A stretch of 64,000 bases of DNA from an uncultured Bacteroidales bacterium (GCA_946411385.1 CAMKDV010000013.1:1-64000); one strand, 5' to 3'; numbered from the stretch's first letter, positions 50,422-59,953 are shown. Notes: a model not told the origin generated them from the sequence alone. Numbers and translations: made by a program.

Positions 50422-51473
50422 TAGCGATGTCAGGCGGTATTGACTCAACCGTCAGTGCCCTGCTTCTGAAGGAGCAAGGCTATGAATTGGTAGGCGTCAC
50501 GTTCCGCACCTTCGACAGCATCAACGAGTCGTGTCTGGCCAAAGAGAAAGGCTGCTGCTCGGTGGAGAGCATCATGGAAGCCAAGCATAACGCTGAGCAG
50601 ATGGGCTTTGAGCATCATATCGTGGATTTTCGTAAGACATTCCGCGAGCACGTGATAGCCAACTTCGTGAGCGAATATGCAGCGGGCAGGACACCCAATC
50701 CCTGCGTGCTATGTAACAGCCACATCAAGTGGGGCGTATTGCTTGAGGCTGCACGCGAATATGGCTGCGAGAAGATTGCCACAGGGCATTATGCCCGCAT
50801 AGCCGAACATGACGGACACTTGTACCTGCGTAACGCCGTGGATACAAAGAAAGATCAGACATATTTCCTCTGGATGCTTACCGAGGACAATCTGCGCCAC
50901 ACGATCTTCCCGCTGGGCGAGTTGACAAAAGACGAGGTAAGGCAGATAGCGGCGGCACACGGCTACCACAAACTGGTGGAAAAACGCGAATCGCAAGAGG
51001 TATGTTTCGTGCCGGATAACGACTACCGCTCGTTTCTTGAGCGCGAAGGCATACATGCAGCCGAAGGAACCTATATCGACCGTCAGGGCAGGGTGGTAGG
51101 CAAGCATAGCGGTTGTCCGTTCTATACGATAGGCCAGCGCAAAGGTCTGGGCATAGCATTGGGCTATCCGGCTTTCGTGACGAAGATCGATGCGCAGACC
51201 AATACCGTAACCGTAGGGCAGTACGATGAACTATTGCAGGCAGAGGTACATGCCAACGATGTCCGGTTGCGCGACAGAGCATGGCTGGATGCCTCGCCCG
51301 AAGTGGAAGCGCGTATCCGTTACCGCTCGGCAGCAACGCAGGCGGTAGCAAAGATAGAAGATGACGGCAGCCTGACATTACGTTTCGCCTCGCCCGTGTG
51401 GGCACCTACGCCGGGACAATCGCTCGTGCTGTACAAAGACGGGTTGCTCATAGGCGGAGGAATAATCAGTTAG
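50403..51473 (+). CDS. mnmA: tRNA 2-thiouridine synthase MnmA
   Basis: The enzyme thiolates wobble U34 of Lys, Glu and Gln tRNAs. The 356 residues start with the PP-loop MSGGIDSTVSALLLKEQGYELVGVTF. The first catalytic cysteine is in NPCVLCNSHIKW and the second in SQEVCFVPD, followed by GQRKGLGIALGYPAFVTKID. The N-terminal stretch with GCCSVESIMEAKHNAEQM is typical of the Bacteroidota form. It overlaps dxr by 19 bp in another frame, and its stop TAG belongs to a 16-bp repeat. Confidence 0.94.
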   Translation: MAQRVLIAMSGGIDSTVSALLLKEQGYELVGVTFRTFDSINESCLAKEKGCCSVESIMEAKHNAEQMGFEHHIVDFRKTFREHVIANFVSEYAAGRTPNPCVLCNSHIKWGVLLEAAREYGCEKIATGHYARIAEHDGHLYLRNAVDTKKDQTYFLWMLTEDNLRHTIFPLGELTKDEVRQIAAAHGYHKLVEKRESQEVCFVPDNDYRSFLEREGIHAAEGTYIDRQGRVVGKHSGCPFYTIGQRKGLGIALGYPAFVTKIDAQTNTVTVGQYDELLQAEVHANDVRLRDRAWLDASPEVEARIRYRSAATQAVAKIEDDGSLTLRFASPVWAPTPGQSLVLYKDGLLIGGGIIS

Positions 51474-51506
51474 ACCGCTACGCTGTTAGACTGCTGCGCT
51501 AAAAGA
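51471..51506. repeat. TAGACCGCTACGCTGT repeat after mnmA
   Basis: TAGACCGCTACGCTGT then TAGACTGCTGCGCTAAAAGA; the first TAG is the mnmA stop. It matches 48345-48403. Confidence 0.8.
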
Positions 51507-51516
51507 AAATGGATTT

Positions 51517-52485
51517 ATGACCAAACAACACTTTAATATCAACCCCGAGACGCTGGAGATGGAGCGTGTTGAACACGGCTTCGTCTACTGGCTGCGGCGT
51601 GCAGGTGCGTACATCATTGGCGGTATATGTCTCGGTATTGTGTTCTTTTATATCTTTTTCTCTTTCTTCCCTTCGCCGAAAGAGCGGCAGCTGATATCGG
51701 AGAAACAATCCCTGGAAGCCCAGTACGAACTGCTCAGCAAGCGTTGTGAGGGTTTGCAGCTCGTATTGTCGGACCTGCAGCAGCGTGACGACAACCTCTA
51801 TCGCGTCATCCTTGGCGCCGAGCCTATACCGATGACTTCGCGCAAAGGTATAGCCCTAAATACGGATTATTACGACAATATAGCCCGTCTATCCAATACA
51901 CAACTGGCAGCCGACCTTACGCGCAAGATTGACCTGCTGGAGAAGCAGACCTACGTACAAGCCAAATCCTATGAGGAAATCATCGACCTGGCGAAGACCC
52001 GCGAGGTGCGCATGGAGAATATCCCTGCCATCCAGCCGGTACTAAATAAGGATCTCACGCGCGTAGCATCGGGTTATGGCGTGCGTATAGACCCCGTATA
52101 CCATATACGCAAGTTCCATGCCGGTATGGACTTCACAGCGCCAACGGGTACGGAGGTTTACGCTACGGGTAACGGCAAGGTGACATTTGTAGGATGGCGG
52201 CAGGGCTACGGCAATACGGTGGTTGTAGATCATGGCTTCGGTTACGAGACCTTGTACGCTCACCTGTTCAAGTCGCTCGTGCGCGTGGGACAGAAAGTCA
52301 ACCGGTCGGATATCATCGCCCTGGTGGGCAGCACCGGCAAATCGACAGGTCCGCACCTCCACTACGAGGTTCACTATCAGGGACACCATGTTGATCCTCG
52401 CAACTACTACTTCTACGACCTTGATCCTGAGCAGTACGACAGGATGGTGCAACTGTCGGAGAACTATGGCGATATGATGGATTGA
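51517..52485 (+). CDS. M23-family peptidase (active-looking)
   Basis: A 322-residue membrane-anchored peptidoglycan hydrolase. One N-terminal helix (about 30-50, YIIGGICLGIVFFYIFFSFF) and a long coiled coil (about 55-150) are followed by the LytM domain: FHAGMDFTAPTGTEVYATGNGKVTFVG (H...D), GYGNTVVVDHGFGYETLYAHL, and STGPHLHYEV (HxH). All zinc ligands are present, in contrast to the related protein at 48410. It would trim peptide cross-links in the periplasm. It lies 43 bp after mnmA. Confidence 0.9.
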   Translation: MTKQHFNINPETLEMERVEHGFVYWLRRAGAYIIGGICLGIVFFYIFFSFFPSPKERQLISEKQSLEAQYELLSKRCEGLQLVLSDLQQRDDNLYRVILGAEPIPMTSRKGIALNTDYYDNIARLSNTQLAADLTRKIDLLEKQTYVQAKSYEEIIDLAKTREVRMENIPAIQPVLNKDLTRVASGYGVRIDPVYHIRKFHAGMDFTAPTGTEVYATGNGKVTFVGWRQGYGNTVVVDHGFGYETLYAHLFKSLVRVGQKVNRSDIIALVGSTGKSTGPHLHYEVHYQGHHVDPRNYYFYDLDPEQYDRMVQLSENYGDMMD

Positions 52486-52495
52486 CGCCTATCTT

Positions 52496-52537
52496 CTGCC
52501 AAAATGGCAGTCCAACGCGGTTTGGTACATTCTTTGG
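52496..52537 (+). promoter_or_regulatory. Sigma54-like promoter with upstream palindrome before clpB
   Basis: A palindrome CTGCCA-AAA-TGGCAG (52496-52510) is followed by TTGGTACATTCTTTGG (52522-52537). Here GG (524-525) and GG (536-537) are 10 bp apart, like the -24/-12 elements (TGGCAC-N5-TTGC). A start near 52549 would leave a 60-nt leader to clpB. Confidence 0.55.
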
Positions 52538-52608
52538 AGTTATGTGTATGACGGCTGATAATGTGTAGCCGCTTACTGAAACAGATAACTTCAAAAAATG
52601 ACCATACT

Positions 52609-54741
52609 ATGAACAACTATCCAAACAACAACCAGAACGAGAACCTCAAGAAGTACGCTATTGACCTGTGCGAGCGTGCTTCGCAAGGCAAGCTCGATCC
52701 CGTCATAGGGCGGGACGACGAGATCCGAAGGGTTTTGCAGATACTGAGCCGCCGGACGAAGAATAATCCTATTCTGATTGGCGAACCCGGTGTGGGCAAG
52801 ACCGCTATAGCTGAAGGCCTGGCGCATCGTATAGTACGAGGCGACGTGCCCGAGAACCTGAAAAAGAAGAAAATATACTCCCTGGATATGGGTGCCCTGA
52901 TTGCGGGAGCAAAGTATCAAGGTGAGTTTGAGGAGCGACTGAAAGGCGTGATCAACGAGGTGACAGCTGCTGCAGGTGAGATTATCTTGTTCATCGATGA
53001 GATACACACCCTGGTAGGCGCAGGCAAATCTTCCGGCGCGATGGATGCCGCCAATATCCTCAAGCCTGCGTTGGCACGAGGCGACCTACGCGCCATAGGT
53101 GCTACCACACTCAACGAGTATCAGAAGTATTTCGAGACCGACAAAGCCCTGGAACGCCGATTCCAGATCGTGATGATTGACGAGCCGGATGAGGCTGCGA
53201 CCATCTCTATCCTGCGTGGACTGAAAGAGCGCTACGAGACGCACCACAAAGTGCGTATCAAGGATGATGCCCTCATCGCTGCCGTGACGCTCAGCGCCAG
53301 GTATATCACCGATCGTTTCCTGCCCGACAAAGCCATCGACCTGGTGGACGAGGCGGCAGCCAAGCTGCGACTGGAAGTGGACAGCAAACCTGAGGAACTG
53401 GATGCCATCGACCGGCAGATCAAGCAGCTGGAGATAGAGCGGGAGGCTATCAAGCGAGAGAATGACGAAGCCAAGCTTGGCGAGATTAAAGCCCAGCTGG
53501 CGGAACTTAAGAAGAAATCCGACGAACTGAATGCCCGCTGGAACAAAGAGAAAGGTTATATAGCCACCATCCAGAACGAGAAAGCTGCCATCGAGCAAAT
53601 GAAACATGATGCCGAGGTTGCTGAACGCGAAGGCAACTACGGCAAGGTAGCCGAGATACGCTACGGCAAGATCAAGCAGTCGGAAGCCAACATCAAAGCC
53701 GCACAAGATGCCTTGCACGCCATGGATAACGGCGATTCGCTGATCAAGGAAGAGGTGGACGAAGACGATATAGCCGAGGTGGTAGCCCGCTGGACGGGTA
53801 TACCCGTGACGAAGATGATGCAGTCGGAGCGTGACAAGCTGCTGCACCTGGAGGAAGAGTTGCACAAGCGCGTTGTAGGCCAGGACGAAGCCATCGAAGC
53901 CGTGAGCGACGCTATCCGACGCAGCCGTGCAGGTCTGCAAGATCCCAAACGACCGATAGGTTCGTTTATCTTCCTCGGTACGACGGGCGTAGGCAAGACC
54001 GAGCTGGCAAAAGCCTTGGCTGACTACCTGTTCGACGATGAGAACATGATGACCCGTATCGACATGAGTGAGTATCAGGAGAAATTCTCTGCCACCCGAC
54101 TTATCGGTGCGCCTCCGGGATACGTAGGTTATGATGAAGGCGGTCAGCTGACCGAAGCCATCCGCCGCAAACCCTATAGCGTCGTGCTCTTCGATGAGAT
54201 AGAGAAAGCGCATCCCGACGTGTTCAACGTATTGCTGCAAGTGCTGGACGACGGTCGTCTAACGGATAACAAGGGTAGGGTAGTCAACTTCAAGAACACT
54301 TTGATCATCCTTACCTCCAACCTCGGCAGCCAGCTTATCCGTGAGAATGCAGAGAAAGGAGTAGACCCCGAGGCTACGCGCCGTGAGGTGATGGAACTGC
54401 TCCGTCAGACCATCCGGCCGGAGTTCCTCAACCGTATAGATGAAACCATCATGTTCAGTCCGCTCAACGAGAAGCAGATACGTGATATCGTAGGCTTGCA
54501 GATAGCAGGTGTACACAAGATGCTGATGGATAACGGTATTGACCTGCGCGTGACGGATGATGCCATCGACTTCATCGCGCACGAAGGCTACGACCCGCAG
54601 TTCGGTGCACGACCCGTCAAGCGTGCCCTGCAAAGGCTGGTACTGAACGAACTGAGCAAGTCTATCATCAGCGGCAAGGTTGACCGCAGCCGTCCCGTCA
54701 TCGTGGAGTTGCGCGACGGCGAACTGAAGTTCAGAAACTAA
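52609..54741 (+). CDS. clpB: ClpB-type disaggregase lacking the N-domain
   Basis: A heat-shock AAA+ disaggregase working with DnaK. I start at ATG 52609 (710 residues); the upstream in-frame extension to 52561 crosses the leader. It begins directly at AAA domain 1: [28 protein letters not shown], Walker [10 protein letters not shown] (about 60). A coiled-coil M-domain (about 265-375) and AAA domain 2 with GTTGVGKTE (about 460), ending ...[17 protein letters not shown], follow. The ~150-residue substrate-binding N-domain of normal ClpB (~860 aa) is absent, and no remnant lies upstream. The sigma54-like element before it fits stress control. Confidence 0.9.
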   Translation: MNNYPNNNQNENLKKYAIDLCERASQGKLDPVIGRDDEIRRVLQILSRRTKNNPILIGEPGVGKTAIAEGLAHRIVRGDVPENLKKKKIYSLDMGALIAGAKYQGEFEERLKGVINEVTAAAGEIILFIDEIHTLVGAGKSSGAMDAANILKPALARGDLRAIGATTLNEYQKYFETDKALERRFQIVMIDEPDEAATISILRGLKERYETHHKVRIKDDALIAAVTLSARYITDRFLPDKAIDLVDEAAAKLRLEVDSKPEELDAIDRQIKQLEIEREAIKRENDEAKLGEIKAQLAELKKKSDELNARWNKEKGYIATIQNEKAAIEQMKHDAEVAEREGNYGKVAEIRYGKIKQSEANIKAAQDALHAMDNGDSLIKEEVDEDDIAEVVARWTGIPVTKMMQSERDKLLHLEEELHKRVVGQDEAIEAVSDAIRRSRAGLQDPKRPIGSFIFLGTTGVGKTELAKALADYLFDDENMMTRIDMSEYQEKFSATRLIGAPPGYVGYDEGGQLTEAIRRKPYSVVLFDEIEKAHPDVFNVLLQVLDDGRLTDNKGRVVNFKNTLIILTSNLGSQLIRENAEKGVDPEATRREVMELLRQTIRPEFLNRIDETIMFSPLNEKQIRDIVGLQIAGVHKMLMDNGIDLRVTDDAIDFIAHEGYDPQFGARPVKRALQRLVLNELSKSIISGKVDRSRPVIVELRDGELKFRN

Positions 54742-54779
54742 TCCTATCAGAACACTCTTATGAGTGAGATTGCCATCAG

Positions 54780-54811
54780 CAGGCAGCCGAAAGGTTGCCT
54801 GTTGTTGTTTT
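54780..54811 (+). terminator. Terminator after clpB
   Basis: CAGGCAGCC (54780-54788) pairs with GGTTGCCTG (54793-54801) (one G-T), with a GAAA loop, followed by TTGTTGTTTT. The next bases (54815-54833) are a 19-bp alternating purine-pyrimidine stretch. Confidence 0.85.
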
Positions 54812-54988
54812 GCTCGTGTGTGCGCATGCGCACGGCGCGCGCATGACGTATGCGGGCGCAAAGAAAAGAAAAGGTGACGAAGCGTATAAACATGTGTTTG
54901 GTGCGATATAAGCGCATCGGTGTTTGCTATCGATAGGTACACTATTTTTAAGAAAAATGCGTTAAAATGCAAAAAAATGTCTAAAATA

Positions 54989-55020
54989 TTTGCAAATGTC
55001 ATTTTTTTTTTGTAACTTTG
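54989..55020 (+). promoter_or_regulatory. Promoter of gyrA
   Basis: TTTG (54989-54992) and TAACTTTG (55013-55020), 20-bp spacer. The leader to 55122 holds CTAG-rich short repeats (TCTAGAATGACTAGGGC). Confidence 0.85.
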
Positions 55021-55121
55021 TGCACTTTTTTGGCTAGAAGACCAAGAATGTCTAGAATGACTAGGGCAACTATGGGTTATAGGGCGACTAGAGATAGAAA
55101 ATAAACAACAAACAACATACA

Positions 55122-57689
55122 ATGATTAACGAAGACAGAATTATTCCGGTGAAGATTGACGAGGAAATGCGAACCTCGTACATTGACTACTCGATGAGTG
55201 TGATCGTGTCGCGTGCGTTGCCGGACGTGCGTGACGGGTTTAAGCCCGTTCACCGCCGCGTGCTATATGCGATGTGGGATATGGGCAATACAAGTGACAA
55301 ACCGACGAAGAAAAGTGCAGCTATCGTGGGTGAAGTAATGGGTAAGTACCACCCGCACGGCGACAGCAGTATATACGGTACGCTAGTCCGTCTGGCGCAG
55401 CCCTGGGCGATGCGCTATCCTCTAGTGTACGGCCAAGGTAACTTCGGTAGCGTGGACGGCGACAATCCTGCCGCCATGCGTTATACCGAGGCTCGTCTGG
55501 ACAAGCTGGCAGAAGAGATGCTCAACGATATTGACAAGGATACCGTTGACATGCAACTCAACTACGACGACAGCCGTCGTGAGCCGACCGTACTGCCTAC
55601 ACGCTTCCCGAACCTGCTGGTAAATGGTGCCAGCGGTATTGCCGTAGGTATGGCTACGAACATGCCTACGCACAATCTGGGCGAAGTGATTGACGGATGT
55701 CTGGCATATATACGCAATATAGAGGCACGCATAGCTAATCCCGAAACGGAGGAGATCACCGTGAGCGACCTGATGGAGTATATCAAGGCGCCGGACTTCC
55801 CCACAGGCGGTACTATCTACGGCTATCAGGGCGTGAAGGATGCTTTTGAGACCGGTCGCGGACGCGTGATCATCCGTTCGAATGCTGATATCGAGACTGA
55901 CGACAACGGCCGTGAGCACATCGTAATCACCGAACTGCCGTACGGCGTGGTGAAGAAAGACCTGGTGCAGAACATCGCCGAGCTGGTTAGCGACAAGAAG
56001 ATTGAAGGTATCTCGGATATCAACGACTATTCGAAACGCGATATCCGCATCGTAGTGGAAGTAAAGCGCGACGCCAATGCACAGGTAGTGCTGAACAAGC
56101 TGTACAAGTTCACAGCCCTGCAAAGTTCGTTTGCCGTGAACAATATCGCTCTGGTCAAAGGCCGTCCGATGTTGCTTAACCTCAAGCAGCTCATCAGCAA
56201 CTTCATCGAGCACCGTATGGATGTGGTAACACGCCGTACGCGCTACCTGCTGAAGAAAGCACAGGAGCGTGCACATATCTTGGAAGGCTTAATCATCGCC
56301 GTGGATAACATCGACGAAGTAGTGAAGATCATCCGCGCCAGCCGTACGCCGGCCGATGCACAAGCCAACCTGGAGCAGCGCTTCGGTCTGGACAACCTGC
56401 AGAGCAAGGCTATCGTGGAGATGCGTCTGGCTTCGCTCACAGGCCTGCGTATCGACGAATTGAAAGAGGAGTATGCCGAACTGGAGAAAGAGATTGAGCA
56501 CTATAACGAACTGCTCGCCAACGAGAGTCTGCGCTACGAACTGATTGCCACCGAGCTGCAGGAGATCAAAGACAAGTATGCCGACGAACGCCGCACGCGT
56601 ATCGTGAAGATGGCCACCGAGTTCAATCCCGAGGATATGTATGCCGACGACGATATGGTCATCACCATCTCGCATCTGGGTTACATCAAGCGCACGCCGT
56701 TGGCTGACTTCCGTCAGCAGGGACGCGGAGGCATAGGCTCCAAAGCAAGCAACACGCGCGATGAGGACTTCATCGAGTATGTTCACACCGCTTCGATGCA
56801 CTCCACCATGATGTTCTTCACCACGCTCGGACGTCTGTATTGGATCAAGGTGTACGACCTGCCGGAAGGCAACCGCCAGTCGAAAGGCCGTGCTATGCAG
56901 AACGTGATCAGTCTGCAGAAAGATGAGAAAGTGTGTGCGTTCATCAACGTCAAAGGTCTGAACGATCCCGAGTACGTCAAGAACCACTATCTGATCTTCG
57001 CTACGAAGAACGGCCTGATGAAGAAAACCACGCTGGAGGATTACAGCCGTCCGCGTACCAATGGTATCATTGCCCTCGGTCTGCGTGAAGGCGACAGTCT
57101 GATCAGCGTAGCTCTGACCGATGGCGAGAGCCAGATGCTCATCGCTTCGTTCAACGGCAAACTGGTACGATTCCCGGAGAACACCGTTCGACCGATGGGA
57201 CGTACAGCAACAGGCGTTCGCGCAATAAAATTGGACGAAGATGGAAAAGATCGCGTGATTGGCATGATTTGTGTAGAGAAGAATAGTGAGGAGACTGTTC
57301 TCGTAATCTCGGAGAAGGGCTTCGGCAAGCGTACGCCGCTTGATGACGAGAACGGCGAGCCTATCTACCGCATCACCAACCGTGGCGGAAAGGGTATAAA
57401 AACCATGTCGCTCACCGACAAGACCGGTATGCTGGTAGGCTTGCACGCCGTGACCGATGACCAGGACCTGATGCTCATCACCAAGAGCGGTACTGCCATT
57501 CGTATGGCGATGGATACCATCCGCGTACAAGGTCGCGCTACACAAGGCGTCAAACTCATCGAACTGCAGAAACGCAACGATACGCTCATGTTCGGCTGCG
57601 TAGTGCCAAAAGAAGAGGAAGAAGCGGTAGAGAACACTGAGAACGCAGAAGGCTCAGAGAATACCGAGAATGTAGAAACTAACGAATAA
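55122..57689 (+). CDS. gyrA: DNA gyrase subunit A
   Basis: The DNA-cutting subunit of gyrase, which adds negative supercoils. The 855 residues have the winged-helix/active-site region with Tyr in AAMRYTEARL, the QRDR stretch GKYHPHGDSSIYGTLVRLAQPW, and the C-terminal beta-pinwheel (six repeats, about 520-825) with a GyrA-box-like QQGRGGIGSK. Position 87 (E. coli numbering; usually Asp or Glu) reads Gly here. The last ~30 residues are acidic. It leads a rightward run TPR-ruvX-def-DUF3109-cinA. Confidence 0.97.
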   Translation: MINEDRIIPVKIDEEMRTSYIDYSMSVIVSRALPDVRDGFKPVHRRVLYAMWDMGNTSDKPTKKSAAIVGEVMGKYHPHGDSSIYGTLVRLAQPWAMRYPLVYGQGNFGSVDGDNPAAMRYTEARLDKLAEEMLNDIDKDTVDMQLNYDDSRREPTVLPTRFPNLLVNGASGIAVGMATNMPTHNLGEVIDGCLAYIRNIEARIANPETEEITVSDLMEYIKAPDFPTGGTIYGYQGVKDAFETGRGRVIIRSNADIETDDNGREHIVITELPYGVVKKDLVQNIAELVSDKKIEGISDINDYSKRDIRIVVEVKRDANAQVVLNKLYKFTALQSSFAVNNIALVKGRPMLLNLKQLISNFIEHRMDVVTRRTRYLLKKAQERAHILEGLIIAVDNIDEVVKIIRASRTPADAQANLEQRFGLDNLQSKAIVEMRLASLTGLRIDELKEEYAELEKEIEHYNELLANESLRYELIATELQEIKDKYADERRTRIVKMATEFNPEDMYADDDMVITISHLGYIKRTPLADFRQQGRGGIGSKASNTRDEDFIEYVHTASMHSTMMFFTTLGRLYWIKVYDLPEGNRQSKGRAMQNVISLQKDEKVCAFINVKGLNDPEYVKNHYLIFATKNGLMKKTTLEDYSRPRTNGIIALGLREGDSLISVALTDGESQMLIASFNGKLVRFPENTVRPMGRTATGVRAIKLDEDGKDRVIGMICVEKNSEETVLVISEKGFGKRTPLDDENGEPIYRITNRGGKGIKTMSLTDKTGMLVGLHAVTDDQDLMLITKSGTAIRMAMDTIRVQGRATQGVKLIELQKRNDTLMFGCVVPKEEEEAVENTENAEGSENTENVETNE

Positions 57690-57700
57690 ACAATACAACA

Positions 57701-58942
57701 ATGAAGAAATCACTATTTCTCGCAGCATTGGTGCTGATAAGCGCAGGCTGCTTTGCTCAGAAAACAGCTATCCGTACGGCCAAGAATCTTGCTCTGCAAG
57801 AGACGCCTGATTTCGACGGCGCTCGTGCTGCTATCAAGCCCGCACTGGAGAATGCCGAGACAAAAGACTTGGCAGAGACTTGGTATGTAGCCGGTCTGAT
57901 CGGTTACAAGCAGAATGAGAGTATCTGGCTGGCAGGTCAGATGGGACAAACTGTTGACAACGCTGCCAAAGGAGCTGCCGTAGTGGAGAGCATCAACTTC
58001 TGGCGCGTGGCTGACTCGCTCGCTATGGTGCCCGTATACGACAAGAAAGGTAACCCTAAGTATGATCTGAAGACCCGCAAGAACATCAGCGAGAAGATTC
58101 TGGAGTACTTCCAGAAACAGGAATTGGCTATCTATGCTTCGTATCTGGCAGAGCAGAACGACGATATGGGTGTGGCTAACGCCTTCAAACTGCACTGCGA
58201 CATCCCCGACATGGAGATGATGCAAGATCCCAAGCTGCAGGCTAAAATGCCGAAGGATACCACCTACTACCAGTACATGGGTTATGCCCTTTCGTACTAC
58301 TATCGTGCCAAAGCATACGACGAGGCGCTGCAGGTAGCCAATACCATCATGGCTGATCCCGCTCATGAGGTAACGGCCTATCAGTACTTCTACGACCTGT
58401 ACAAACTGAAAGGTGACACCTTGACGGCCCGTCAGAAACTGGCAGAGGCTGTTGACCGCTTCCCGAAAGAGGCTTGGTTCGTGCAGAACATGATCAACGA
58501 CCTCGTGCAAGCCCACGATACCCTCGGCGCAATAGCTTACCTCGACCGCGCTATCGAGAACGATCCGTCGCAGGCACAGTACTTCCATACCAAGGCCACT
58601 CTGCTCAGCACGCTGCGCAGATTTGATGAGGCATTCACCTTCTTCGAGAAAGCCATTGAGATGGATCCTAAGAACCCCGAGTACTATCTGAACTACGCTT
58701 ACTCGTACAACGATAAGGCTACGCTCTTGCTCGACGGCACGGACAACCTCTCGCAGAAAGAGTACATGGCTGTGAAGAAACAGAGTGACGAGATACTCAA
58801 GCAGGCTCTGCCTTACTACGAGAAAGCACACGAACTGGCTCCGGGCGACATGAACTACGCTCGTCCTCTCCGTCAGTGCTACTACCGCCTGAAGATGGAG
58901 AAAGAGTACGAGGCACTCAGCGCAGAGATGCAGAACTATTAA
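57701..58942 (+). CDS. Exported TPR protein
   Basis: A 413-residue protein with a signal peptide (LFLAALVLISAGCFAQ); the Cys in SAGC could also make it a lipoprotein. TPR-like helix pairs run through most of the sequence: ETWYVAGLIGYKQN, YQYMGYALSYYYRAKAYDEALQVANTIM, AQYFHTKATLLSTLRRFDEAFTFFEKAIEMDPKNPEYYLNYAYSYNDKA. It lies 11 bp after gyrA and overlaps ruvX by 1 bp (TAATG). Probably periplasmic scaffold; a specific role is unknown. Confidence 0.82.
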   Translation: MKKSLFLAALVLISAGCFAQKTAIRTAKNLALQETPDFDGARAAIKPALENAETKDLAETWYVAGLIGYKQNESIWLAGQMGQTVDNAAKGAAVVESINFWRVADSLAMVPVYDKKGNPKYDLKTRKNISEKILEYFQKQELAIYASYLAEQNDDMGVANAFKLHCDIPDMEMMQDPKLQAKMPKDTTYYQYMGYALSYYYRAKAYDEALQVANTIMADPAHEVTAYQYFYDLYKLKGDTLTARQKLAEAVDRFPKEAWFVQNMINDLVQAHDTLGAIAYLDRAIENDPSQAQYFHTKATLLSTLRRFDEAFTFFEKAIEMDPKNPEYYLNYAYSYNDKATLLLDGTDNLSQKEYMAVKKQSDEILKQALPYYEKAHELAPGDMNYARPLRQCYYRLKMEKEYEALSAEMQNY

Positions 58943-59355
58943 TGGGACGCATCCTCGCAATAGACTATGGTAAGAAACGCACCGGATTAGCTGTGACGGA
59001 CATGCTCCGCATAACGGCTAATCCGTTGCTTACCATAGAAACAACCCATCTGCTGTCGTGGCTGGAAGAATACCTGAAAAAAGAGCAGGTAGATACCATC
59101 GTGATAGGCTATCCGCGCCAGATGAATGGCCAGGACAGCGAAACGGTACCCCTCATCCGCGCATGCGAACAGCAGATTCGTGCGCGCTTCTCCCGGATAC
59201 CCGTAGTGGAGTATGACGAGCGCTTCACCAGCGTGATTGCCCATCAGGCGATGATTGCCGGTGGCATGAAGAAGAAAAACCGTCAGGACAAAGCACAGGT
59301 AGATAAATTGGCTGCGTGTATCATTCTTGAAGGGTATATGGAGCAAAATAGTTAA
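58942..59355 (+). CDS. ruvX: Holliday-junction resolvase-like / 16S rRNA processing protein
   Basis: A 137-residue RNase H-fold protein of the RuvX/YqgF family, required in many bacteria for 16S rRNA 5' processing. I start at ATG 58942, which overlaps the previous stop as TAATG; a longer frame runs back into the TPR gene. Motifs: ILAIDYGKKRTGLAVTD (first catalytic Asp), IVIGYPRQMNGQDSE, and VVEYDERFTSVIA. Full length and normal. Confidence 0.93.
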   Translation: MGRILAIDYGKKRTGLAVTDMLRITANPLLTIETTHLLSWLEEYLKKEQVDTIVIGYPRQMNGQDSETVPLIRACEQQIRARFSRIPVVEYDERFTSVIAHQAMIAGGMKKKNRQDKAQVDKLAACIILEGYMEQNS

Positions 59356-59372
59356 GCTGATTAATTGTTATC

Positions 59373-59921
59373 ATGATTTTACCGATATATTTATATGGTC
59401 AACCCGTACTCCGCCGTCCTACGGAGAACTTGGAGAAAGGTGAGATAGACATCAAAGAACTCGTAGCCAACATGTACGAGACGCTCACTGCTGCCGAAGG
59501 CTGCGGCTTGGCGGCTCCGCAGGTAGGATTGTCCAAGCGCCTGTTCGTGGTGGATGGTACGGAACTGAAGGAGGATTATCCCGAGTGCGCAGACTTCAAG
59601 CAGGCGTTCATCAATCCGGAGATCATTGAGGAGAGCGAAGATACCAGCACCTATAGTGAGGGCTGTCTGTCCTTGCCGGGCATTAGCGAAAATGTCGTTC
59701 GCCCCAAGACCATCACCATCCGTTACCTGGATGAGGACTTCAAGGAGCATGAGGAGACGTTCACCGACTTCAAGGCTCGCATCGTGCTGCACGAATATGA
59801 TCACCTGGAGGCACATGTCTTCACCGATCGTATTTCTCCCATACGCCGCCAGTTTTGCAAAAACAAACTGACGAACATCGCCAAAGGCAAAACGGGTGCG
59901 CGATACAAATACAAACGATAG
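59373..59921 (+). CDS. def: Peptide deformylase
   Basis: Removes the formyl group from new proteins. The 182 residues have all three metal-site motifs: GCGLAAPQVG, EGCLSLPG and HEYDHLEAHVFTDR (usual HEYDHLEG). The mid-region insert (about 70-85) is as in Bacteroidota forms. It lies 17 bp after ruvX and is followed by a stop-associated palindrome. Confidence 0.97.
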   Translation: MILPIYLYGQPVLRRPTENLEKGEIDIKELVANMYETLTAAEGCGLAAPQVGLSKRLFVVDGTELKEDYPECADFKQAFINPEIIEESEDTSTYSEGCLSLPGISENVVRPKTITIRYLDEDFKEHEETFTDFKARIVLHEYDHLEAHVFTDRISPIRRQFCKNKLTNIAKGKTGARYKYKR

Positions 59922-59923
59922 AT

Positions 59924-59943
59924 ATCAGCCAATCTTGGCTGAT
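59924..59943. repeat. Stop-associated palindrome ATCAGCCAA-N2-TTGGCTGAT
   Basis: A perfect 9-bp inverted repeat 2 bp after the def stop and 10 bp before the next gene; nearly identical to 29581-29600 and 42820-42839. Confidence 0.85.
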
Positions 59944-59953
59944 TTAGAAGCCT

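Noticed and set aside
53086..54240. 384-codon minus-strand ORF
   Set aside because: Antisense shadow of clpB.
56289..57545. 418-codon minus-strand ORF
   Set aside because: Antisense shadow of gyrA.
57713..58960. 415-codon minus-strand ORF
   Set aside because: Antisense shadow of the exported TPR gene, which has a signal peptide and TPR motifs.
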